Made by a program: the position numbers and the translations under genes
Assembly (NCBI RefSeq): GCF_030149505.1
Contig: NZ_JASBRN010000026.1
Location: 24,763 to 88,762 of the forward strand
DNA: 64,000 nucleotides
Direction of reading: 5' to 3'
DNA from: Nocardioides sp.
GTDB lineage: Bacteria; Actinomycetota; Actinomycetes; Propionibacteriales; Nocardioidaceae
Shown here: positions 48,967-57,775 of the stretch, piece by piece
Layout: each line of letters starts with the position of its first letter
How positions within the stretch are numbered: the first letter of the stretch is position 1
Notes under the pieces: model-generated
The model's input: only the letters and a program-made list of their open reading frames with translations
Database searches by the model: none
Told to the model about the DNA's origin: nothing

Positions 48967-50171
48967 CAGCAGTCTCCCAGCAGTCCGAGCAGGCACGGGC
49001 CGTCTGACTCGTCCGCGTCATCAGTCGGGGCAGGATTCGGCGAGGACGGCGGTTCAGGCGGCGTCGGATCGTCGCCCGCCTCCTGGCCGCTCTTCGGCGG
49101 CTGGAGAGGACCGAGGAGCGGGTCCCCGGATTGCAGGGCTGGGCCCTGGCTCGTGCCCAGGAGAAGGTCGACGAGGCTGCGCCGGGACACGTCGATCGTG
49201 GCGAAGAGGTTGGAGAAGTCACCTCGCAGGGTGTTCTCCGTCGTCATCGCCGGGAAGGGGACCGTGATGGCGATCTTCAGGGCCTCGGGGAGACGCGTAG
49301 CTGCCTTGCCCAGGTTGGTCAGGATCGGGCCGAGGGATGCCAGGTTGGCAAGGATCGCCTCCTGGCTCGCCTGGATCACACCCACGGCGCGAGTGCTGGC
49401 CCTACCCGACGTGGTCACCGCGTCGACCAGTCGCGCCCGTTCCTCTTCCAGGGCCTCCAGTCCGGGCCCCACCTCGTCGATCGCCCTGGCGATGATCTGC
49501 CGGTCCTCGGCAAGCCCACTGCTCAGACGCTCCAGGGACTCGAGGGCGCTGATGATCTCGCCCTTGGTGTTGTCGAGCACCGCCAGCAACTCGTTGGACC
49601 TGTCGACGAGGGCGCGCGCATCGAGCTGCCGTCCATCCAAGGCGGACGTCAGTTCCCCGGTGATAGTGCTGATCTGGGAGAGTCCGCCGTTGTTCAACAG
49701 CAGTGCCACGCCGGCGAGCACCTGTTCCGTGCCGGGCGCCTGTCCGGTGCGCTCGACTGGAACTTCATCCCCCTCAGCCAGCAGGTCCGAGGGCTTCGCG
49801 TCGGAGGTCTGCCCCGGGACGACCTGCACATACTGCGCCCCAAGGAGGGTCTTCTGTCCGATGGAGAAGCGAGCGTCTCGACCGATCTGAACCGAATCGA
49901 GGAGACGGATGTCAGCCACCGCCTTCCAGTCCTCGACCCTGATGGCAGTGACGGTCCCTACGACCACGTCGTCGAGGAGAACCTGCGAGTTGGGCACGAG
50001 GTTTTCCACCGACTCGAAGGTCACCGAGACGCTGTAGCCGTCGGATCCGGTCGCTACTTGCCCGGGCAGGGTGTTCTCGTTGGGCTGCAGTGAACAGCCG
50101 GTCACCAGAAAGAGCGACACCAAGCCCGCTGCCACGCCGGTCACGCGACTCCATCTCGTCATCACGTTCAT
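48966..50171 (-). CDS. mceE: MCE family lipoprotein, MceE-like
   Basis: A 401-residue Mce protein with a lipoprotein signal (FLVTGCSLQ, lipobox LVTGC), the feature that marks the MceE position. The MCE domain (YSVSVTFESVENLVPNSQVLL) and helical segments follow. The C-terminus is Pro/Asp-rich and ends in two Cys. Its start overlaps the MceD stop as ATGA. Forms the tunnel with the other five Mce proteins. Confidence 0.92.
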   Translation of the reverse strand: MNVMTRWSRVTGVAAGLVSLFLVTGCSLQPNENTLPGQVATGSDGYSVSVTFESVENLVPNSQVLLDDVVVGTVTAIRVEDWKAVADIRLLDSVQIGRDARFSIGQKTLLGAQYVQVVPGQTSDAKPSDLLAEGDEVPVERTGQAPGTEQVLAGVALLLNNGGLSQISTITGELTSALDGRQLDARALVDRSNELLAVLDNTKGEIISALESLERLSSGLAEDRQIIARAIDEVGPGLEALEEERARLVDAVTTSGRASTRAVGVIQASQEAILANLASLGPILTNLGKAATRLPEALKIAITVPFPAMTTENTLRGDFSNLFATIDVSRRSLVDLLLGTSQGPALQSGDPLLGPLQPPKSGQEAGDDPTPPEPPSSPNPAPTDDADESDGPCLLGLLGDC

Positions 50172-51373
50172 CGATCGCTCCTGGTGCTTCCGGTGAGCAG
50201 ACTTTCGAGTGTCTGGAGGAGGTCGATCTCGATCCCCGCGAGACCAGGCACGGGAAGGTCGTCCCCGTCGCCGGGCTCGCCCACGTTGATGCCGGGGACC
50301 AGACCTTGGTCCAGGCTGTCCAGCCCCAAGCTGGAAAGGATCGGCCCGATGAGGTCAGCACACTGTTCCGCGGTGCCCCCGGCACCGAGGATCGCCCCGC
50401 ACAGCAGTTGGGGCAGGCTGTCGAGCGCGCTGAGAGTGGCTCGTCCCTTCAGGGCCGAACCCTCGACGATGTTGGCGAGGTTGATCAGCGCGTTGGTGCC
50501 GAGGTGCAGCGACCCGGCCAGCTCGTCGGAGCGGTCGGCGAGCGCCGCCGAGAGCAGGTTGACTCGCCTCACAGCCGTAGCGATGCCGGTCCCGTTGGCG
50601 TCGAGGAAGCCTCTGGCAGTGCGCAACGTCCCTGTCAGGTCCCGCAGGACCGCGGTCAAAGCGAAGCGGTTTCTCTCCAGGACCTCGCCCACAGCATCGA
50701 GTTCTTGGGCGAATCCGCGCACGGCCTGGTCGTTGAGCGCCAAGGATCGGGTGAATGTGTCGAGGTTCTCTACGGTGGTGAAGAGGTCGGACCGCGGATC
50801 CGATAAGGCCGCCGCGGACGTGCGGAGGCCGGCGATCGCCCGTCGCAGGTCGGTGCTGTTGCCCTCCTTCAGGTTCTTGTCCAGCGCGACCAGGGTGCGC
50901 GCCAGGGCTCCGCGCCGCTGGTCCCGTGGGCCCAGAGCCCCGGTCAGGTCGGTGAGTTGCTGCTTGACGTCGTCGAAGGTGACGGGGACAGCGGTCCTCT
51001 CCAAGCCGATCTCGGCACCGTCCTCCAACGTCGGTCCGGCCGTGTAGACAGGCTCGAGCTGGACGAACCTCCCACTCACGAGGCTCGGTGAGACGATCGC
51101 GGCGCGGGCATCGGCGGGGATGGGGTGCTCGTCGTCGATGGTGAGCTGGACCTGCACCCCGTTCTCCCCCGGCGTGATGCGGCTGATCGTGCCGACCGGC
51201 ACGCCCAGAACACGGACGTCGTCGCCCTCGTAGAGACCCTCGGCACTGCTGAAGGACACCTCGACGACGGTCTCGCCGCCGCGCGAGACGACGATCCCAG
51301 CGGCCACCAGCAGGCCGAGGACGAGCAGCACGGGCAGGCGACGGAACAGACCGCCGAGCGGAGACAGGTTCAC
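50168..51373 (-). CDS. mceD: MCE family protein, MceD-like
   Basis: A 401-residue Mce protein with an N-terminal membrane helix (LPVLLVLGLLVAAGIVV), MCE domain (VEVSFSSAEGLYEGDDVRVL), and long helical region. GTG 51373 overlaps the MceC stop (GTGA), and the frame further upstream is a shadow. A Cys pair near residues 330-345 (LLCGAILG, EQCADLIG) is conserved in this subfamily. Confidence 0.9.
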   Translation of the reverse strand: MNLSPLGGLFRRLPVLLVLGLLVAAGIVVSRGGETVVEVSFSSAEGLYEGDDVRVLGVPVGTISRITPGENGVQVQLTIDDEHPIPADARAAIVSPSLVSGRFVQLEPVYTAGPTLEDGAEIGLERTAVPVTFDDVKQQLTDLTGALGPRDQRRGALARTLVALDKNLKEGNSTDLRRAIAGLRTSAAALSDPRSDLFTTVENLDTFTRSLALNDQAVRGFAQELDAVGEVLERNRFALTAVLRDLTGTLRTARGFLDANGTGIATAVRRVNLLSAALADRSDELAGSLHLGTNALINLANIVEGSALKGRATLSALDSLPQLLCGAILGAGGTAEQCADLIGPILSSLGLDSLDQGLVPGINVGEPGDGDDLPVPGLAGIEIDLLQTLESLLTGSTRSDR

Positions 51374-52353
51374 GGGAGGATTCCAGACAGGACAGGGACG
51401 AGGGTGACCGGATCGGTGAGGTTTTGGATGTAGGCGTCGAACCAAGGACCTGTCGACGCAGCGTCACCGAAGGCGGTGGCATAGCCGCGGAGTCCTGTGA
51501 TGGTGTCCTGGAGTGCTTTGCGGTTGCGGTTGAGCACGTCGACGATCTCATTCAGCTGGTTGAGTGCCGGGCCGATCACCTGGGCGTTCTCCTCGAGCAC
51601 CGCCGTGAGTTGGCCGGCCAGAGATCGGGCACTGCTCAAGAGCTCGTCGATGATCTGCTGGCGAGCGTCGAGCTCTGAGAACAGCGACTCGCCAGCGGTG
51701 AGCAGAGACGCGATCTCCTCGTCGCGGTCGGCAAGGACATCGGTCACCCGCGCGGCGCGGTCGAGCAATACAGACAACTGCTCGTCGTTCGCCGCGATCA
51801 CCCGGGAGATGTCCGTGATGCCGCGCAGCGCCGGCCCGACCGAATCCTGCGAACCTTCCAGGACGCTCGCGGTCTGGTCCAACGCACGCTGGAGGGCCTC
51901 CTTGTCGATCTGGCCGCTCTCGGTCGTCAGTCGGTTGAGTGCGCTGGTGATGCTGTACGGCGACGAGGTGCGCTCGACGGGTATGACATCACCTGCTTGC
52001 AGCTCACCCGAGCCATGGGGCACTAGCTCGACGGCTGCACGACCCAGGAGGGTGGTCGTGACGATCCGAGCCTCGGTCTCCTCGCCCAGGACGACGTCGT
52101 CGTCGGTCAGCGCCAGGTCGGCAGTCACGGCGCCGTCCTCCAGCCTGACTTCTCGTACCTTCCCGATCTCGGCACCCGAGACCATGACCGAGTCCCCACC
52201 TCTCAGACCACCCGCTTCGGCGAACCTGGCCCCGATCACGTCGCTGTTGCCCACGAGAGGCAGCCTGTTCAAGTTCAGGCTCGCCAGGACCACGGCGGCG
52301 ATGAGCACCGTTCCGATGAGGCCCTGGCGCGCTCGCCCGGTCAGCACGCTCAT
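51370..52353 (-). CDS. mceC: MCE family protein, MceC-like
   Basis: A 327-residue Mce protein with N-terminal membrane helix (GLIGTVLIAAVVLASL), MCE domain (VIGARFAEAGGLRGGDSVMV) and helical segments ending in VTLVPVLSGILP. ATG 52353 overlaps the MceB stop as ATGA. A GTG nine bases earlier is an alternative. Confidence 0.9.
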   Translation of the reverse strand: MSVLTGRARQGLIGTVLIAAVVLASLNLNRLPLVGNSDVIGARFAEAGGLRGGDSVMVSGAEIGKVREVRLEDGAVTADLALTDDDVVLGEETEARIVTTTLLGRAAVELVPHGSGELQAGDVIPVERTSSPYSITSALNRLTTESGQIDKEALQRALDQTASVLEGSQDSVGPALRGITDISRVIAANDEQLSVLLDRAARVTDVLADRDEEIASLLTAGESLFSELDARQQIIDELLSSARSLAGQLTAVLEENAQVIGPALNQLNEIVDVLNRNRKALQDTITGLRGYATAFGDAASTGPWFDAYIQNLTDPVTLVPVLSGILP

Positions 52354-53390
52354 GCTTGGCACCTCTCAGCGTCGGAGTTGATCCACGGTGTCATGATCGG
52401 CGGGCCTGCCACGTCGGTCTGGATACGGACACCGCAGAGGAAGAAGTTGAAGAAGTTGCCGTAGGAGCCCGCGTTTTGGAGCTTGCGGTAGTGACGGGGC
52501 AGCTGGCGAAGAACCGCGACGAGCTCGTCCTTCTCCATGTTCAGACCACGAGCTGCCACTGTCAGCGCGCGCAGGTCCGGCGTCAGATCTCCTCGAGCAT
52601 TCCGAATCAGGTCCGAGGCGTCCCGGGCGAACTGGTCGATCTGATCGGCTGCGACCAGGATCTCCGTGTCCTGTTGATCGAAGCGCGTCAGCACGACGTC
52701 CAAACCGTCGATCAGGTTCCTGAGCTCGTCTCGGCGTCCATCTACCGTCTGCAGGACCTCGTTCAGATTGCCGACCACTTGCGTGACCAGCTCTTCTCGC
52801 TGGGCGATGGCAGAGGTGAACGAACCGATGCGCGTCGTGAGTGTCTCCACCGCCGACTCCTGGCCCTGCAGCACCTGCACCAACTGTTGTGACAGCTCGT
52901 TGACCTGCGACGGGTTGAGTCCGGCGAACAACGGCTTGAAGCCGTTGAGCAGCGTGTCCAGGTCCAGTGCTGACGCGGTGTTGGCCAGGGCGATGGTCTC
53001 ACCGGGAGGCAGCTCCCGCGCGTCCTCTTGTCCGCTCGTGGCGAGCTGGACGATGCGGTCTCCGATCAGGTTCCGGTACTCGACTGTCGCGGTGGTGGTG
53101 TCTCGCAACGTGATGCTCTCATCGACCTCGAAGGTCACGAGAACCGTGCTGTCGGGCCGCACCGAGATGTGAACGACCTCCCCCACCCGCACTCCTGCAG
53201 CGCGGACCTGGTCGCCCGTCTGCAGACCAGACACGTCTTCGAAGGCGGCCTTGTAGGTAGCCGTGGAGCCGGAGCGGTACTCGTCGGTCACTGCTGCGAC
53301 CCAGAACGTGACCACGGCAGCGACCACGAGGAAGACAGTCAGCCGCACCAAGTCGGCTCTTTCGCGCAGGCGCTCAGGGCTGCTGACCAC
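52350..53390 (-). CDS. mceB: MCE family protein, MceB-like
   Basis: A 346-residue Mce protein with a membrane helix near residues 16-35, MCE domain (YKAAFEDVSGLQTGDQVRAA), the long helical region, and a conserved C-terminal block NAGSYGNFFNFFLCG seen in MceB proteins. GTG 53390 has GGAGG nine bases upstream and lies one base past the MceA stop. A TTG at 53411 is possible but lacks a good site. Confidence 0.9.
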   Translation of the reverse strand: MVSSPERLRERADLVRLTVFLVVAAVVTFWVAAVTDEYRSGSTATYKAAFEDVSGLQTGDQVRAAGVRVGEVVHISVRPDSTVLVTFEVDESITLRDTTTATVEYRNLIGDRIVQLATSGQEDARELPPGETIALANTASALDLDTLLNGFKPLFAGLNPSQVNELSQQLVQVLQGQESAVETLTTRIGSFTSAIAQREELVTQVVGNLNEVLQTVDGRRDELRNLIDGLDVVLTRFDQQDTEILVAADQIDQFARDASDLIRNARGDLTPDLRALTVAARGLNMEKDELVAVLRQLPRHYRKLQNAGSYGNFFNFFLCGVRIQTDVAGPPIMTPWINSDAERCQA

Positions 53391-53391
53391 G

Positions 53392-54552
53392 TCAGCGAAC
53401 CTCCAATCCAAGGAGCTCGAGGGGCTTGAAGTCGTTCGACGGCGCGTTCTTGAAGGGGTTCACGCCGGTGTCGAAGGTCGGCTCGTACGTGAGTGGGGCC
53501 TCTGCCGGGGTCACGTAGGGCAGACCGAAGCAGTTGGGTCCGCGATTCTCACCCAGGAGCTTGAGGTCGGTGGCGTACTGGTACGGCTCCCGTCCGCGAA
53601 CGACGTGCGTGAAGGTCGTGATGCCCGGGTTGGTTCCCCCCACGGCGATCTCGGCGAGCTCGTTGCCCTTGGCCAGTCCCTCGATCAGGCAGGGCAGCTC
53701 TGGGGAGTAGCGGGCCAACGTGCCGGTGACGGGGTCGAGCAGCCGGAGCGACCGGCTGAGCCCAGGACCGCTCTCGCGCAGCAGGTCGTCCCCCTCGCTG
53801 CTGAAGGAGGTCAGGCTCAGCTCGAGCGCGCGCAGCGAAGCCTGCTGCTGCACGACCGTCTCGAGCGTGGTGGCAGCCCCGTCGAAAGTGGTGATCAGGT
53901 CGCGGCGGGCGAGGTCGTAGACGGCGGCGACATCGTCGACCCGGCGCAGGTCCTCACTGAGTGCAGGGAGCGAGGGATTGAACGACGTCAGGTAGGTCTC
54001 GGTCAACGTGATGAGCTCTCCCAGCAGCTCACCCCGCTGGTCCAAGGCTCCTGCGACAGCGCTTAGTGCCTGGCTCAACTGAGCCGGTCTGGCGGCCTCG
54101 AGGACGTTCGTGAGGTTGGTGAAGGTCTCGTCGACCTCCACCGTCGTCGCCGTCGCAGTGATCACCTCCCCCTCCGAAATGGGCTCCGTCGCTTCGGAGT
54201 CCGGCACGGTCAGCTGCACGTACTTAGCGCCGAAGGCTGTTGGGGGTACCAGTTGAGCCGTGACCCCGCGCGGAACCGCATCGGCCTTGTCAGGGTCCAG
54301 CTCTAAGCCGATGTCGACCCCGCCCTCACGGACGTCGACGGAGCCGACACGACCGACCACCACGCCACGCAACTTGACGGGCGCTCCTGTGTCCATCGTG
54401 ATGCCTGCACGATCGGCCGTCACCCTCACATCCACCGATCCAGCGAAAACGCGGTTGTACTGCAGCAGAGTTCCGACGAGGACCGCTGCGACGATGATCA
54501 CGAGTCCCAAGCCAGCCACCACTTGCCTGTCGATGCGCAACGAGTTCAGCAT
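53392..54552 (-). CDS. mceA: MCE family protein, MceA-like
   Basis: A 386-residue Mce protein with a membrane helix (VVAGLGLVIIVAAVLVGTLL), MCE domain (VDVRVTADRAGITMDTGAPVKL) and the C-terminal Pro-containing tail of MceA (NCFGLPYVTPAEAPLTYEP). ATG 54552 follows GGGGTG. A GTG at 54561 overlaps the YrbE stop and is an equal alternative. The longer frame to 54864 is a shadow of the permease. Confidence 0.9.
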   Translation of the reverse strand: MLNSLRIDRQVVAGLGLVIIVAAVLVGTLLQYNRVFAGSVDVRVTADRAGITMDTGAPVKLRGVVVGRVGSVDVREGGVDIGLELDPDKADAVPRGVTAQLVPPTAFGAKYVQLTVPDSEATEPISEGEVITATATTVEVDETFTNLTNVLEAARPAQLSQALSAVAGALDQRGELLGELITLTETYLTSFNPSLPALSEDLRRVDDVAAVYDLARRDLITTFDGAATTLETVVQQQASLRALELSLTSFSSEGDDLLRESGPGLSRSLRLLDPVTGTLARYSPELPCLIEGLAKGNELAEIAVGGTNPGITTFTHVVRGREPYQYATDLKLLGENRGPNCFGLPYVTPAEAPLTYEPTFDTGVNPFKNAPSNDFKPLELLGLEVR

Positions 54553-54557
54553 TCCCT

Positions 54558-55418
54558 TCACCCCGCGATCCGGACAGAGGGCTGACCCCAGATGGCCAGC
54601 GCGAAGATGAGGTCCACGAACATCGTGGCGATCAGGGCGGAGCGGACGGCACGACCCACGGCCTGACCAACGCCGGCGGGACCCCCGCTCGCCCGGAAGC
54701 CATGGAAGCAACACACCGACACGATGACCAGGGCCATGATGAGGACCTTGATCGCTGCCAAGAACAAGTCCGTGGGCACGAGGAACGTGTCGAAGTAGTG
54801 CTCGTAGGTGCCGGGGGCCTGACCGTAGCCGACCGTGACGACCAGACGTGTGGCGAGCCAGCACGACATCAAGGCGATGGCGAACAGGGGCACCACGGCA
54901 ATAAGGCCGGCGATGATGCGCGTGGTGACGAGGAAGGGGATAGGCGGGACAGCCATCACCTCGACGGCGTCGATCTCCTCGCTCACCCGCATCGCGCCGA
55001 TCTGGGCGGTGAAGCCCGCACCAACCGTGGCCGTCAGGGCGATCCCAGCGATAATGGGCGCGACTTCACGTGTGTTGAAGTAGGCGGAGAAGAACCCCGA
55101 GAGCGCCGAGACCCCGATGTTGTCGAAGGAGGTGTAGGCCTGCAGACCTACCTCGATGCCGGAGGCGGCTGTGAGGAAGCCGATCACCAGCACGGTTCCG
55201 CCGATGAGGGCCAATGCGCCAGAGCCGAGCGAGACCTCGGCCAGGAGCCGGACGATCTCCTTGGGGTAGTGGCGGATGGTGCGCGGCACAGCCTTGTAGG
55301 CAGCGGCGTGGAACCCGAGCTGGTCACCGAGGTTGCGCAGGCCCCGGGTCGGCCGCCGGAGGAGACCGGATGCCCGTGGGCCCCGCCGTGTCCCCACCGG
55401 GGAGGCGTTCACCGCCAT
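54558..55418 (-). CDS. MlaE/YrbE-type permease (YrbEB)
   Basis: A 286-residue ABC permease of the MlaE family, with about five to six membrane helices. The family segments are TATVGAGFTAQIGAMRVSEEIDAVEVM and SGGPAGVGQAVGRAVRSAL. It pairs with YrbEA to form the membrane channel that the MceG ATPase drives. ATG 55418 is one base past the YrbEA stop. Confidence 0.93.
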   Translation of the reverse strand: MAVNASPVGTRRGPRASGLLRRPTRGLRNLGDQLGFHAAAYKAVPRTIRHYPKEIVRLLAEVSLGSGALALIGGTVLVIGFLTAASGIEVGLQAYTSFDNIGVSALSGFFSAYFNTREVAPIIAGIALTATVGAGFTAQIGAMRVSEEIDAVEVMAVPPIPFLVTTRIIAGLIAVVPLFAIALMSCWLATRLVVTVGYGQAPGTYEHYFDTFLVPTDLFLAAIKVLIMALVIVSVCCFHGFRASGGPAGVGQAVGRAVRSALIATMFVDLIFALAIWGQPSVRIAG

Positions 55419-55419
55419 G

Positions 55420-56277
55420 TCAGGCTCCCAACTTGATCTGGAGGAACAGTGCGCTGATCACGCTGTTGGCCGCGAACAGCAGCATGAAGGCGAAGACGAC
55501 CGTCTGGTTGACTGCGTCGCCGACACCCTTGGGGCCACCCCTGGCGTTGAGACCCAGGTAGCAGGCGGTCAGACCGGCCAGCAAGCCGAAAACGGCGGCC
55601 TTGATCTCCGAGGTGACGAAGTCCGCCAGGCCCACGAGCAAGGTCAGGTCAGCCACGAAGAGGCCAGGCGTCGCCCCCTGCAGGATGACTGAGAAGACGT
55701 AACCTCCGATGAGTCCTACGACTGTGACCATGCCGTTGAGGGCCACGCCGACCAGCATCGAGGCGAGGACGCGCGGCACGACCAGACGTTGGATGGGGTC
55801 GATGCCGAGGGTGACCATGGCATCGATCTCGTCTCGGATCTTGCGGGATCCCAGGTCTGCGCAGATGGCTGTGGCCCCAGCGCCGGCCACGACCAGGACG
55901 CTCACGATCGGCCCGATCTCGCGCACGACCGCGACCGCGGCGCCGGCGCCCGCCAGGTCCACAGCCCCGATCTGGATGAGGAGCTGGTTGACCTGGAAGA
56001 TGATGACCACACAGAAAGGGATGGCGACCAGGAGGGCGGGCGCGAACGAGACCGTGGTGATGAACCAGGCCTGCGAGACGAACTCCTGGAACCGGAATCG
56101 GCGCGTGAACATCTGCTTGAACACGTTGCCGGAGAACGCATAGAAGTCGCCGAATGTCGTGAGCGCTTGCACGAAGATGCTGGAACTCATGGCCGACTTG
56201 GCAATCTGCCGCGAGTCCGGCGTCATACCTGCAGGCATCGACGGGGGGACGCGCACGTCCCGTTGGACGGTCGTCAC
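55420..56277 (-). CDS. MlaE/YrbE-type permease (YrbEA)
   Basis: A 285-residue permease, first gene of the Mce operon. Family segments are GAGATAICADLGSRKIRDEIDAMVTLGI and GGPKGVGDAVNQTVVFAFMLL. The order YrbEA-YrbEB-MceA-F is the standard one. GTG 56277 is the likely start (an internal ATG at about residue 14 or 18 is possible). It is divergent from the PucR-type regulator across a 220-base region. Confidence 0.92.
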   Translation of the reverse strand: MTTVQRDVRVPPSMPAGMTPDSRQIAKSAMSSSIFVQALTTFGDFYAFSGNVFKQMFTRRFRFQEFVSQAWFITTVSFAPALLVAIPFCVVIIFQVNQLLIQIGAVDLAGAGAAVAVVREIGPIVSVLVVAGAGATAICADLGSRKIRDEIDAMVTLGIDPIQRLVVPRVLASMLVGVALNGMVTVVGLIGGYVFSVILQGATPGLFVADLTLLVGLADFVTSEIKAAVFGLLAGLTACYLGLNARGGPKGVGDAVNQTVVFAFMLLFAANSVISALFLQIKLGA

Positions 56278-56435
56278 GATGGCACCCCACGGTTGATCGC
56301 GTCAGCAGCCCACATCCCAGTCGTGAAGGACGTTCTCGTGTGCACTCACTCACCTCTTCAGGCCGGATGTGAGCACGATTACACGGGTAGGAGGCTTCCG
56401 ACGTCTCGTGCGAACCACTCGAACACGCACCCTAT

Positions 56436-56455
56436 CTTGTACCTTTGCACAAGGT
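56436..56455. promoter_or_regulatory. Palindromes in the mce/PucR divergent region
   Basis: CTTGT (56436-56440) with ACAAG (56449-56453), and ACCTT (56441-56445) with AAGGT (56451-56455), overlap in one short segment. They are a candidate operator. The remaining divergent region (56278-56497) holds no other recognisable element. Confidence 0.4.
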
Positions 56456-56497
56456 GGATGACCCTAGGGCCGCCATGCCAGGTCGAGGAGAGTAGTC

Positions 56498-57727
56498 ATG
56501 CCGAGCGAGCCATCCGGCTGGGTCCAGGACTGGGTGCGGCGCTTCGTGCAGACCGAGTCCGATGACGACCGTCTGGACTCCTGGGTTGAGCGCACCTGCG
56601 GAAGGATCATGGCCGAACTTCCGGAGCTGGGGTCACGTGACGGTCTGGCCGAACAGATCGGTGAGGCGATCCGTGAGCACTGGCTCAACTTCCTGATACA
56701 GCTGCCGCAACCAGCGCTCTCATTCCGTCTGGTCGCCTCAGCCGAGCGCATCTCGCGCGAGTCCGCCCAGACGTCGCTGCCGCTCGAGACCCTCAACCGG
56801 ATCTACCGCATCGCCCAGCAGGGCACGTGGGAGTACACGACGGAGCTGATCTCTGCGGTCGACGACTCCCGACCGGAGCGCACGGAACTGTTGATCTACC
56901 TGTGGGAGCGAGCGTCGGACTGGATCGATCGCTCCATCAACGAGACCAGCCGCGTCTACCACGAGGCACGCCGACACATCGATGTCGGACGCAATGCCCT
57001 ATGGCTGGAGACGGTGTCACGCGTCCTCGATGGCAATCTTCTCGAGGGGCGCCGGGTCTCGGCGGAATTGGGCGGCTATCCCATCGCCGACCACCACACC
57101 GCCCTCATCGTGACGACGAGTGAGCAACGACAGACAATGGAGGACCTCGAGGATGCTTGCCGCCACCTGGCGGCGGACCTCGGTCTGCGTCAGCCGCTGG
57201 TGGTACGCCCGGGGGGGCGGCAACTATGGATCTGGGCGGCGACACGTCGGCCGATGCCGCTCGACCCCGGCTTCACTCCCTCCGAGGGCCCAGCTCAGGG
57301 GATGCGGATCGCCATCGGCGCGAGCAAGCCCGGACTGGTCGGTTTCGCGTCGTCGCACTGGCAGGCTCGTCGCACGCTAGGCGTTGTGCATCCTGACAGG
57401 AAGGGGGTCCATCAATACGACCAGATGGAGCTGCTGGTCCTTCTCGGGTGCGACGAGACAGTGGACGACTTCATACGACGAACGCTGGGAGACCTGGGGG
57501 GGGCCCTCGATCACCAGGTGCGTCTGAGGCACACCGTGGCCAGTTATCTGGCCGCAGGCGGTAGCGTCGATCGCGCTGCGAGCCAGCTCTCGGTGCATCG
57601 CAACACGATCAGGTACCGCCTGCAGCAGGCGAGCGCGCTGCTCGGTCGCGACGTGGGCGCGATGAGCAGCGAACTGGCCATCGCCCTCCGTCACCTCGAC
57701 GTGACTCACGGCGGCCAGCTGCCCTGA
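56498..57727 (+). CDS. PucR/CdaR-type transcriptional regulator
   Basis: A 409-residue regulator with a C-terminal PucR-type helix-turn-helix (ASYLAAGGSVDRAASQLSVH then RNTIRYRLQQASALLG), an N-terminal helical sensor domain (RsbT co-antagonist-like, about residues 20-160) and a degenerate GGDEF-like middle region (IGASKPGLVGFASSHWQAR). ATG 56498 has GGAGAG seven bases upstream. It is divergent from yrbEA and is a likely activator of the Mce operon or of the catabolic genes around it. Ligand unknown. Confidence 0.88.
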   Translation: MPSEPSGWVQDWVRRFVQTESDDDRLDSWVERTCGRIMAELPELGSRDGLAEQIGEAIREHWLNFLIQLPQPALSFRLVASAERISRESAQTSLPLETLNRIYRIAQQGTWEYTTELISAVDDSRPERTELLIYLWERASDWIDRSINETSRVYHEARRHIDVGRNALWLETVSRVLDGNLLEGRRVSAELGGYPIADHHTALIVTTSEQRQTMEDLEDACRHLAADLGLRQPLVVRPGGRQLWIWAATRRPMPLDPGFTPSEGPAQGMRIAIGASKPGLVGFASSHWQARRTLGVVHPDRKGVHQYDQMELLVLLGCDETVDDFIRRTLGDLGGALDHQVRLRHTVASYLAAGGSVDRAASQLSVHRNTIRYRLQQASALLGRDVGAMSSELAIALRHLDVTHGGQLP

Positions 57728-57775
57728 TGCTGGCTGAGGGGCAGCTTCACCGCGTACCGCGCGCTCTACTGTGTT

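Noticed and set aside
57728..57775. Terminator between the PucR-type gene and the CoA ligase gene
   Set aside because: I looked for a hairpin between the convergent genes and found no clear stem.
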